From positions 1-12,967 of the forward strand of contig JASGCH010000019.1 in NCBI GenBank assembly GCA_030054245.1: a stretch of DNA of 12,967 nucleotides, written 5' to 3'. The stretch is from Gammaproteobacteria bacterium (lineage in GTDB: Bacteria > Pseudomonadota > Gammaproteobacteria > Burkholderiales > Burkholderiaceae_C). The notes under the pieces are model-generated. The model did not search any database and was not told where the DNA came from. It saw only the letters and a list, made by a program, of their open reading frames with translations. This document shows positions 1 to 6,268 of the stretch, piece by piece. A program made the translations under genes and the position numbers. Within the stretch, counting starts at the first letter, position 1. Each line of letters begins with the position of its first letter.

Positions 1-51
1 ACGCAGTAATTTGGCAGTGTAACCGCGGCGTAGCCGATGGTGCAACAGTCT
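1..51 (+). repeat. Right-end fragment of the MITE-like family
   Basis: This is the right-hand end of the dispersed element. It starts with the block ACGCAGTAATTTGG and ends with the terminal motif AGCCGATGGTGCAACAGTCT. The same block begins again at 122, 459 and 736, and appears inverted near 6000. The fragment is cut by the window edge, so its left part is not visible. No coding capacity is apparent. Confidence 0.75.
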
Positions 52-54
52 TTA

Positions 55-173
55 TTGAGTATATGCGAAACCAGCAAGCGGAAGCAAAATGGATAGCGCA
101 ACGAACTGGGACACATACATGACGCAGTAATTTGGCAGTGTAACCACGGCACCAGCCGTCGGTGCAACAGTCT
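55..173 (+). repeat. Partial copy of the MITE-like element (right half)
   Basis: This segment shares with 660-787 the succession of a GCGAAACCA block, AGCGGAAGCA, a GGATAGCGCAACGAACTG block, CATACAT, ACGCAGTAATTTGG, and a GGTGCAACAGTCT end. It lacks the left half, and the long hairpin seen at 654-694 is reduced here to one arm. It follows the preceding fragment almost directly, so the two right ends lie in tandem about 121 bp apart. Confidence 0.75.
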
Positions 174-186
174 TGGTAATGAAAAA

Positions 187-300
187 GCCGACGAGGACGT
201 CGGCGCTCCCAGGGGCGTTCCCAGGTAAAAAACTGTTGCGCCATCGGCTGGTGCCGCTCGACGAGCTGTCATACCTGGGAACGCCGACATCCTCGTCGGC
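187..300. repeat. Inverted 27-bp arms flanking part of the tandem repeat
   Basis: Bases 187-213 and 274-300 are reverse complements with two mismatches (GCCGACGAGG on the left, CCTCGTCGGC on the right). The arms enclose 60 bp that carry one left-end copy of the repeat family. The right arm belongs to the 80-bp tandem unit; the left arm is the same sequence turned round. A local inversion or a large stem-loop would explain it. Confidence 0.7.
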
Positions 301-588
301 ATTGGTAAAAAACTGTTGCGCCATCGGCTGGTGCCGCTCGGTGAGCTGTCATACCTGAGACCTTTGCACAACTCCGGCGAACTGCCAAAGTGCAAGGCTT
401 AGCAGAGCGCAACCAGCTGAATTTACTGGGGTGTAAATGAGCTGGTGAGCACCGCATAACGCAGTAATTTGGTAGTGCAGCCAGCGGCGTAGCCGTCGGT
501 GCAAAGGTCTCTACCTGGGAACTCCGACGCCCTCGTCAGCATTGGTAAAAGACTGTTGCGCCATTGGCTGGTGCCGCTCGACGAGCTA
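224..588 (+). repeat. 80-bp tandem repeat, second unit interrupted by an insertion
   Basis: Unit 1 is 224-303 and unit 2 begins at 304. Bases 224-277 and 304-357 match over 54 bp with two differences. Unit 3 begins at 544 and runs into the 550-788 element. Unit 2 spans 240 bp because a 155-bp element and a 5-bp duplication lie inside it; without those 160 bp it is exactly 80 bp. Each unit contains a left-end copy of the element family (CTGTTGCGCCATCGGCT) and a GCCGAC/GTCGGC palindrome. Confidence 0.8.
357..511 (+). mobile_element. 155-bp MITE with 13-bp perfect inverted ends and a TACCT target duplication
   Basis: The left end GAGACCTTTGCAC (357-369) and right end GTGCAAAGGTCTC (499-511) are perfect reverse complements. 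TACCT flanks both sides (352-356 and 512-516). Excising the element plus one TACCT rejoins an 80-bp tandem unit identical in length to the intact unit at 224-303, which serves as an empty-site reference. Internal sequence is shared with the 550-788 copy (CCAAAGTRCAARGCTT and AATTTACTGGGGTG blocks, then ACGCAGTAATTTGG). No open frame suggests a transposase, so it would depend on an enzyme encoded elsewhere. Because the base next to TACCT is G on both sides, the duplication could be counted as 6 bp. Confidence 0.85.
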
Positions 589-788
589 CCAAAGTACAAA
601 GCTTCAGCGAACGCAACCAACGGAATTTACTGGGGTGATTATTCGCTGGTGGGCGCTCGTTGGTTTCGCATATTGAATGCGAAACCAACGAGCGGAAGCA
701 CAATGGATAGCGCAACGAACTGCCGAACATACATAACGCAGTAATTTGGTAGTGCAGTCGCGGCGTAGCCTTTTGGTGCAAAGGTCTC
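550..788 (+). mobile_element. Near full-length MITE-like element, about 239 bp
   Basis: The left end AGACTGTTGCGCCATTGGCT (550-569) and right end around 767-788 (GGTGCAAAGGTCTC) are imperfect inverted ends. The internal order of blocks matches, in reverse orientation, the element at 5956-6247. A perfect 18-bp-stem hairpin sits near its centre. The right end is of the CAAAGGTCTC type and the left end of the GACTGTTGC type, so the copy is a hybrid of two terminal subtypes. No coding sequence is visible. Confidence 0.8.
654..694. repeat. Perfect 18-bp-stem hairpin inside the element
   Basis: The arms at 654-671 and 677-694 are exact reverse complements (CGCTCGTTGGTTTCGCAT on the left) separated by a 5-nt loop, ATTGA. 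It is one of the two most stable-looking foldbacks in the window. Only one arm is recognisable in the fragment at 55-173. It is not followed by a T-run, so a terminator role is not obvious. Confidence 0.85.
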
Positions 789-878
789 TTATCGGAAATG
801 AAGTTGGTTGCGCGTCCCCTCCCGCCTTATAATGATGACAGCTCACCGAGCGGCCTAGCCTTTGGGTGCAAAGGTCTC
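789..878 (-). repeat. Inverted partial element abutting modB
   Basis: Read on the minus strand, this begins with GAGACCTTTGCACC, then GCCGCTCGGTGAGCT, then a stretch containing CAACCAACTTCATTTCCG. The last block is also found in the 5956-6247 copy. It is a left half in opposite orientation that joins the right end of the preceding element at 788. It ends 15 bp before the modB start, so whatever promoter drives modB lies in or beyond repeat DNA. Confidence 0.65.
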
Positions 879-880
879 TA

Positions 881-885
881 AAGAG
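881..885 (+). promoter_or_regulatory. Ribosome binding site of modB
   Basis: AAGAG lies 8 nt before the ATG at 894. A TTG at 888 is in frame but only 2 nt from this site, which favours the ATG. The site begins 2 bp after the end of the repeat at 878. Confidence 0.55.
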
Positions 886-893
886 TTTTGTTT

Positions 894-1580
894 ATGGATG
901 TCTTATCTTCTGAATCTATTCAAGTCATTAAAACCACCTTGGTTTTAGCCTTATACACGACTTTTTTTTTACAAATCCTAGCTCTGCCACTGGCTTGGTG
1001 GTTAGCCCAAAAAACCAGCGTGTTACGCCTTTTCATCCAAACCTTGGTGACCCTCCCACTGGTCTTGCCACCCACGGTTTTGGGGTTTTACATTTTGGTA
1101 TTTTTAGGTCCTTCTGGACCCCTTAGTTCACTCATCGGCCAATTTGGTCTGACGACTTTAGCCTTTAGTTTTACGGGGATATTAATCGGTTCTATCGTCT
1201 ATTCCTTGCCGTTTGCCATTTTGCCGATTCTCACCGCTTTCCAAGCACTTGGCAAAGCACCTTTTGAAGTAGCCGCCACCATGGGCGCATCTCCTTGGTA
1301 TGCTTTTAGAACAATAGCCTTACCTTTGGCACGCAATGGCATTCTCACTTCTATGATTCTGACATTTGCCCATACTTTGGGAGAATTCGGGATTGTCTTG
1401 ATGATAGGTGGCAACATTCCGGGTAAAACCCAAGTGGTTTCCACACAATTGTTCAACTTGGTCGAATTATTAGATTATCGCCAAGCCAATATCTTAGCGG
1501 GTGGTATGCTCATTGCCTCCTTTTTTATTTTATTCGGACTGGCGGTTTTACAAAAAAACGCAAGGGAGCGGGTGTACTGA
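894..1580 (+). CDS. modB: Molybdate ABC transporter permease ModB
   Basis: This 228-residue inner-membrane protein would form the transmembrane channel of a ModABC importer for molybdate (or tungstate). The motif LPLVLPPTVLGFY is near residue 56, the EAA coupling loop EVAATMGAS that contacts the ATPase is near 125-133, and HTLGEFGIVLMIGGNIPG lies near 160; all are typical of ModB, as is the length. About five hydrophobic spans are visible. The ATG at 894 is preferred over the in-frame TTG at 888 because of AAGAG spacing. It is oddly isolated: no modC follows (patD converges on it), and repeats, not modA, lie upstream. Either the partners are encoded elsewhere or this is a remnant of a broken operon. 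The frame itself is intact. Confidence 0.9.
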   Translation: MDVLSSESIQVIKTTLVLALYTTFFLQILALPLAWWLAQKTSVLRLFIQTLVTLPLVLPPTVLGFYILVFLGPSGPLSSLIGQFGLTTLAFSFTGILIGSIVYSLPFAILPILTAFQALGKAPFEVAATMGASPWYAFRTIALPLARNGILTSMILTFAHTLGEFGIVLMIGGNIPGKTQVVSTQLFNLVELLDYRQANILAGGMLIASFFILFGLAVLQKNARERVY

Positions 1581-1602
1581 ATATCCGCTGAATCTAAGAC
1601 CA

Positions 1603-1645
1603 GAGACTGTTGCTGTTGCGGCGTAGCCGATGGTGCAGTCGTCTC
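1603..1645. repeat. Short palindromic element between convergent modB and patD
   Basis: This is a 43-bp mini copy running from GAGACTGTTGC to GGTGCAGTCGTCTC, with GCGTAGCCGATGG in the middle. The outer GAGAC/GTCTC pair is perfect and the inner pairing imperfect. It lies 22 bp after the modB stop and 7 bp beyond the patD stop, where a bidirectional terminator would be expected. That role is inferred from position and foldback only. Confidence 0.6.
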
Positions 1646-1652
1646 GACGCAT

Positions 1653-3107
1653 TCACAATTTGACCATAATATGGCGAGCTACGGTGTAGTCTTCTAAGGC
1701 ATACATGGACATATCCTTGCCATAGCCTGAGGCTTTTAGCCCGCCATGTGGCATTTCATTGACGAGCATAAAATGCGTGTTGATCCAAGTGCAACCGTAC
1801 TGCAAACGCTTTGATACACGCAAGCCTCGCGCAATGTCATTCGTCCACACGCTGGAGGCCAGCCCATATTCTGAATCATTGGCCCAGCCCACCACTTGGT
1901 CTTCGTCGCTAAAGCGGGTAACTGAGACAACGGGACCAAATACTTCTCGTTGCACGATCTCATCTTCTTGATTGGCACCTGCAATCACCGTAGGTTCATA
2001 GAAAAACCCCTTGCCAGATCGGATTTTTCCACCACAGGTTACCTCCATGTGCCCGGCCATTTGTGCCCGCTCTACAAAACCGGCAACTCGGTTGCGTTGG
2101 CGATCCGATATCAAGGGACCCATTTCAACACCGTCTTCATCCTGCATACCGACTTTGATAGTTTTTACCGCACCAGTGAGTTCTGCCAGCAGTTTGTCGT
2201 GTATTTTTGCTCCTGCATAAATACGACAAGCGGCGGTACAGTCTTGTCCCGCGTTGTAATAGCCAAAGGTGCGCACCCCTTCAACCACTGCGGCAATATC
2301 GGCGTCGTCAAACACAATCACAGGCGCTTTGCCACCCAGTTCGAGGTGAGTACGCTTGAGGCCAGTGGCAGCTGCCGCTAAAATTTTGCGACCGGTTGAG
2401 ATATCGCCTGTCACCGATACCATGCGTACGCTGGGGTGTTCTACCAGCAATTGACCCACGCCAGCACCTCGGCCACAAACCAGGTTGAGTACGCCTTTGG
2501 GCAGAATGCTGGCCGCTAACTCACCAAATAATAAAGCGGTCAGTGGTGTTTGCTCACTTGGCTTTAACACGACGGTGTTACCTGCGACTAGGGCAGGTGC
2601 TGTTTTCCAAGCCGCCATGAGCATAGGATAGTTCCAAGGCGCAATCGAGGCCACCACACCGATAGGGTCACGGCGGATAAAACTGCTATGCCCCGCGAGA
2701 TACTCTCCCGCCACAGGACCATGCATGTTGCGAATAGCTCCAGCAAAGTAGCGAAAACAATCGGCAATGGCTGGAATCTCATCCCCTAAGGCACGCGTAT
2801 AGGGCTTGCCACAATTGAGTGATTCAAGCTTAGCAAAACGCTCAGCGTTGGCTTCGATGCAATCCGCCAACTTGAGTAGCATAGCGGATCGCTCGGCAGG
2901 GGTGGTCTGTGACCATGCACTATAGGCTCGGTTGGCGGCGGCCACAGCGCGGCTGAGTTGCTCTGTAGAGGCCTCACGCACCTCACATAAGACTTCACCC
3001 GTAGCGGGGTTAAGGATTTGTTCAGACATACCTTCGCCGCCCACGAGCTGGTTATCAATCAGCATTTGGGTCGGCAATGTCAAATTTTCAGTAGAGTGTG
3101 GGTTCAT
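1653..3107 (-). CDS. patD: Gamma-aminobutyraldehyde dehydrogenase PatD (YdcW)
   Basis: This 484-residue NAD-dependent aldehyde dehydrogenase should oxidise 4-aminobutanal, formed from putrescine by transamination, to GABA in the cytoplasm. The catalytic pair is visible: Glu near 256 in LELGGKAP and the nucleophile Cys near 290 in NAGQDCTAACR, with the active-site Asn in APWNYP near 159. Similarity to E. coli PatD as I recall it runs through the whole protein, including GKPYTRALGDEIPAI-like and C-terminal GYGKDMSMYALEDYT-like segments. I chose the ATG at 3107, preceded by GGA at 6 nt, over ATG 3122 and TTG 3128, which lack a site. It begins 17 bp after the ydcV stop, so it is the last gene of the ydcSTUV-patD operon. 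Betaine-aldehyde dehydrogenase is the main alternative; the gene order argues for PatD. Confidence 0.92.
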   Translation of the reverse strand: MNPHSTENLTLPTQMLIDNQLVGGEGMSEQILNPATGEVLCEVREASTEQLSRAVAAANRAYSAWSQTTPAERSAMLLKLADCIEANAERFAKLESLNCGKPYTRALGDEIPAIADCFRYFAGAIRNMHGPVAGEYLAGHSSFIRRDPIGVVASIAPWNYPMLMAAWKTAPALVAGNTVVLKPSEQTPLTALLFGELAASILPKGVLNLVCGRGAGVGQLLVEHPSVRMVSVTGDISTGRKILAAAATGLKRTHLELGGKAPVIVFDDADIAAVVEGVRTFGYYNAGQDCTAACRIYAGAKIHDKLLAELTGAVKTIKVGMQDEDGVEMGPLISDRQRNRVAGFVERAQMAGHMEVTCGGKIRSGKGFFYEPTVIAGANQEDEIVQREVFGPVVSVTRFSDEDQVVGWANDSEYGLASSVWTNDIARGLRVSKRLQYGCTWINTHFMLVNEMPHGGLKASGYGKDMSMYALEDYTVARHIMVKL

Positions 3108-3124
3108 ACTATTTCCAATCATGG

Positions 3125-3934
3125 TCAACGCGTGCTTGGTTCATCACTGCGCGTCAACCAATACGCAGTGATGATAGGAATAAAAGTCATGAGAATGATA
3201 AATACAGCAATCACATTGGTTACAGGCCGCTGACGCGGGCGAATGAGCTCTTGCAACATCCAAATAGGTAGCGTACTTTGTTGTCCCGCTGTGAAAGTGG
3301 TCACAATAACTTCATCAAAACTCAGTGCAAAAGCCAACAAGGCTCCAGCCAGTAAGGCTGATCCCAGTTGCGGTAACAATACATAACGGAAGGTTTGCCA
3401 AGCGTTAGCCCCCAAATCCATGGATGCCTCGACCAGTGAAGGGCTTAAGCGTCTGAGTCTGGCGACCGCGTTGTTGTAAACCACCACCACGCAAAAGGTG
3501 GCGTGCCCAATGACGATCGTCCAAAAACTAAAAGGAATTTCAAAGGCGTGATAACTGGATCGCAACGCCAAGCCGGTTATGATCCCCGGCAAGGCAATCG
3601 GCAGGATCAACAACAAGGTGATGGTATCACGCCCAAAAAACTTATGGCGTGCCAAGGCCGCCGCCGCCAAGGTGCCCAACACCATAGCGATCAATGTCGC
3701 CACGCTCGCTACTTTGACCGAAAGCCATACCGCACTCCAGACATCTTCGCGCCCTAGCGCGACAGAAAACCACTGGGTTGTCAAAGCAGGCGGCGGAAAC
3801 ACATAACTTTTGTCCTCGGCACTAAAAGCATAAAGCACGATGAGCGACAGCGGTATATGTAAAAAGGCAATTGCCCCCCATGCCGCTACCTTGAGTGCCA
3901 GCTTGGCTTTGGGTAGATTAACATCAGAGCGCAT
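3125..3934 (-). CDS. ydcV: Polyamine-type ABC transporter permease YdcV (PotI family)
   Basis: This 269-residue inner-membrane permease is the second channel subunit of the putative putrescine importer. The EAA loop VEASMDLGANAWQTFRYVLLP is near residue 168, and GHATFCVVVVYNN and ALSFDEVIVTTFTAG match YdcV/PotI proteins; six hydrophobic spans can be drawn. The ATG at 3934 is chosen because AAAGG lies 8 nt upstream; a longer reading to 4021 would run deep into ydcU. It overlaps the ydcU end by 11 bp, indicating coupled translation, and is followed by patD. Residue-level agreement with E. coli YdcV is high by eye. Substrate assignment rests on gene order and family; direct evidence of the substrate is not in the sequence. 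Confidence 0.92.
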   Translation of the reverse strand: MRSDVNLPKAKLALKVAAWGAIAFLHIPLSLIVLYAFSAEDKSYVFPPPALTTQWFSVALGREDVWSAVWLSVKVASVATLIAMVLGTLAAAALARHKFFGRDTITLLLILPIALPGIITGLALRSSYHAFEIPFSFWTIVIGHATFCVVVVYNNAVARLRRLSPSLVEASMDLGANAWQTFRYVLLPQLGSALLAGALLAFALSFDEVIVTTFTAGQQSTLPIWMLQELIRPRQRPVTNVIAVFIILMTFIPIITAYWLTRSDEPSTR

Positions 3935-4835
3935 CGAATGCACCTTTGCGTTTAGCCAGCCATAGGTAAGCGGCAATGATGACGATAGGGACCAACGAAA
4001 ATGCGGCGGCAAAAGGCACATTGCCTGCCACCCCTTGTTGTCGATAAATCACTTGGCCAATGTATTGCGTAGAGTTACCAATGACTTGGGGAATGATGTA
4101 ATCACCCAAGGTCAGCGAAAAAGCAAAGATAGAGCCCGCGGCAATACCAGGAACCGACAGTGGAATAATCACTTGACGAAACACTTGTCCAGGAGTTGCG
4201 CCCAAGTCGGCAGCAGCTTCTAGGCATGAGGCAGGAATCCGCTCAATACTAGCCTGAATCGGCAAAATGACAAACGGCAACCACATATAGACAAACACCA
4301 TAAAAGTTCCTGCGGGAGAGAAACTCAGTGAATTTCCACCAATCGAGGGAAGCGATAAAAACGCGTCCAAAATTCCCTCCATGCCAAGGGCGGCAAAAAC
4401 CCAAGCGATAGCTCCCTCTTTGGCTAACAAAAGCTTCCAAGCATAGAGACGCACCAAATAACTGGACCACAGGGGCAACATGATGGCAACATACAGCAAA
4501 GCCTTTTGGGTACCACGAGCGTACCGTGCCATGTAATAGGCGATGGGAAAAGCGACTAGCGTTGACACCAATGCCACCAAGATCGCCATCACCACCGTGC
4601 GAACAGCCACATCTAGGTTGGCAAGTTCAAACAATGCTACAAAATTGCTAAACCCAAACTCGTAAACTATTTGGCCGCTAAAGTCATCTAGTCGAAAAAA
4701 ACTATTCGCCAATAAATGAAGCAACGATCCAAGATAAATCACGGCAAACCACAACAGCGGTAGAGCCAAGAGAGTCAGCGCGAGCCACCCACGACGGCGA
4801 TACAACAATCCTGTTATGCGGTCTGCCCAAGTCAT
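3924..4835 (-). CDS. ydcU: Polyamine-type ABC transporter permease YdcU (PotH family)
   Basis: This 303-residue inner-membrane permease pairs with YdcV. It starts with a hydrophobic span (LALTLLALPLLWFAVIYLGSLL), has MLPLWSSYLVRLYAWKLLLAKEG in the middle, and an EAA loop LEAAADLGATPGQ near residue 195. It ends AKRKGAFDAL, very like E. coli YdcU. The ATG at 4835 overlaps the ydcT stop as ATGA, which fixes the start better than the longer reading to 4901. It lacks a clear Shine-Dalgarno, consistent with translational coupling to ydcT. No damaged motif is seen. Confidence 0.92.
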   Translation of the reverse strand: MTWADRITGLLYRRRGWLALTLLALPLLWFAVIYLGSLLHLLANSFFRLDDFSGQIVYEFGFSNFVALFELANLDVAVRTVVMAILVALVSTLVAFPIAYYMARYARGTQKALLYVAIMLPLWSSYLVRLYAWKLLLAKEGAIAWVFAALGMEGILDAFLSLPSIGGNSLSFSPAGTFMVFVYMWLPFVILPIQASIERIPASCLEAAADLGATPGQVFRQVIIPLSVPGIAAGSIFAFSLTLGDYIIPQVIGNSTQYIGQVIYRQQGVAGNVPFAAAFSLVPIVIIAAYLWLAKRKGAFDAL

Positions 4836-5881
4836 ATTGAGCAAAAGCTTTGTGCCGGCACAGCATTCTCTGCTAACGGGTGAACCGCCTGTGCCGACCA
4901 ATCGAGACCCACCTCATCACCCGGCTTGGGGCAGTTTTGCCCGCTGGCTACTGCGATGTCGGCCACTAAGGTAGTACCTTGGCTTATACAGCTTACACGC
5001 CAATGCGTACCAAAATATTGCGTCTCTTGTACTTTGCCTTGTAGCCGTCCAGTACCACTGGCGGATAGCACAATTCGTTCGGGGCGTAGCATCGCACAGG
5101 GTAAATCAAAGAGATTTTTAGCAACATCTCCGCTCAGTACATTAGCGGCACCAATGAAATTCGCCACAAAGATGGTTTTTGGCATTTCATAAATCGACTG
5201 CGGGTCAGCCACTTGTTCTAAGCGCCCATGATTAAATACCCCAACACGGTCGCTCATTGACAAGGCTTCGTGCTGGTCATGCGTCACAAAAATAAAGGTG
5301 ATCCCTAGCTTGCGTTGCAAGCTTTTGAGTTCATACTGCATCTGCTCGCGCAACTTCAAATCCAAAGCCCCTAAAGGCTCATCTAACAATAGCACCTTAG
5401 GCTCGCCAATTAAGGCGCGAGCTAAAGCCACGCGTTGCCGTTGCCCACCCGAGAGCTCTGCAGGTTTGCGCTCAGCAGTATGCGCCAACTGCATCGTGTC
5501 TAGCAATTCCATCGCACGCTTTTTTTGTGTGCGGGCATTCACACCGCGCACCCTGAGTGCAAAAGCAACATTTTGCACAACCGTCATGTGCGGGAACAAG
5601 GCATAGTCTTGGAATACCGTGTTAACTGGGCGTAAATGCGGCGGCAATTGACTCACATCATCTCCATCAATCACTATCACCCCGCTGGTAGGCAAAGTAA
5701 ATCCACCAATCATCCTCAAACAAGTGGTTTTTCCAGAGCCAGATGGACCCAGCAAGGTAAAAAACTCGCCTGGTTTGATGTCTAAAGACACACCACGCAC
5801 CGCATGAACCGCTTGCATTCCCGTGCCAAATATACAAGATACATTGACCAAACTCACTGCCAACGCAGATGAAATACTCAT
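4832..5881 (-). CDS. ydcT: Polyamine-type ABC transporter ATPase YdcT (PotA family)
   Basis: This 349-residue cytoplasmic ATPase would drive the YdcUV channel. Visible motifs: Walker A GPSGSGKTT (45-53), Q-loop FQDYALFPH (about 90), signature LSGGQRQRVALARAL (143 on), Walker B VLLLDEP (163-169), D-loop GALD, and switch His in THDQ (201). The remainder from about 260 is a TOBE-type domain as in PotA and MalK relatives. All catalytic residues are present. The start has only a weak binding site. It is separated from ydcS by 387 bp that contain a 292-bp inserted element, whereas downstream it overlaps ydcU by 4 bp. It may therefore depend on read-through across that element or on a promoter within it. 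Confidence 0.92.
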   Translation of the reverse strand: MSISSALAVSLVNVSCIFGTGMQAVHAVRGVSLDIKPGEFFTLLGPSGSGKTTCLRMIGGFTLPTSGVIVIDGDDVSQLPPHLRPVNTVFQDYALFPHMTVVQNVAFALRVRGVNARTQKKRAMELLDTMQLAHTAERKPAELSGGQRQRVALARALIGEPKVLLLDEPLGALDLKLREQMQYELKSLQRKLGITFIFVTHDQHEALSMSDRVGVFNHGRLEQVADPQSIYEMPKTIFVANFIGAANVLSGDVAKNLFDLPCAMLRPERIVLSASGTGRLQGKVQETQYFGTHWRVSCISQGTTLVADIAVASGQNCPKPGDEVGLDWSAQAVHPLAENAVPAQSFCSI

Positions 5882-5955
5882 GGCTCTAGACGATAAATCA
5901 AAAAGAAGCGTCGACTCATCCGTCAGGGTTTACCTGCGGAGGTGCCCTAGTTAAA

Positions 5956-6247
5956 AGACTGTTGCACCATCGGCTGATGCCACGACTACACTACCAAATG
6001 ACTGCGTTATGTATGTGCCTCAGTTCGTTGCGCAATCCATCTGGGCTTCCGCTCCCAGCGAATGATCATCTTCGGAAATGAAGCTGGTTGTGCGCGCCAC
6101 TCAAGCCTTGTACTTTGGTCGCTCATGGAGCGGAACCATAGCCGCGCGGTTACACCTCTGCGAGCTATTCTCGCATATACTTAATAAGCCAGACCAACAA
6201 GCATTATAACAGCTCACCGAGCGGCATAGCCGATGGTGCAACAATCT
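5956..6247 (-). mobile_element. 292-bp MITE-like element between ydcS and ydcT
   Basis: The ends at 5956-5975 and 6228-6247 are 20-bp inverted repeats with one mismatch (AGACTGTTGCACCATCGGCT; C is T at the other end), extending to 22 bp if the adjoining AA/TT is counted. Internally it carries, in reverse orientation, the blocks seen at 550-788: CACTACCAAATGACTGCGTT, a CAGTTCGTTGCGCAATCCAT stretch, and CAAGCCTTGTACTTTGG. It fills most of the 387-bp gap between the two operon genes; the rest (5882-5955 and 6248-6268) shows nothing clear. No convincing target duplication is visible. It is the longest and best-preserved copy here. Confidence 0.8.
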
Positions 6248-6268
6248 TTGGTTAGTTATCAGTAAGCT

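Noticed and set aside
52..781. Several open frames of 60-90 codons on both strands in the first 800 bp, some sharing SSSSGTS-like peptides
   Set aside because: They are translations of repeat blocks in different frames. The shared peptides follow from repeated DNA; none has a binding site or a protein-like composition.
1..880. CRISPR array
   Set aside because: Repeats vary in length and orientation, are nested, and lack uniform spacers; no cas gene is near.
789..893. Molybdenum-cofactor riboswitch upstream of modB
   Set aside because: The leader is only 15 bp beyond a repeat end and shows no conserved structured element; the sequence belongs to the dispersed family.
1950..2381. 143-codon open frame on the plus strand
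   Set aside because: It lies wholly antisense to patD, whose motifs are intact. The frame has no recognisable protein features.
5298..5606. 102-codon antisense frame, with a similar one at 9824-10132
   Set aside because: Both are antisense to the conserved signature and Walker B part of ABC ATPases. They resemble each other only because the sense genes are homologous.
5956..6247. Small structured RNA gene
   Set aside because: The strong foldback ends are those of the dispersed element present elsewhere in the window, so a mobile element explains it better.
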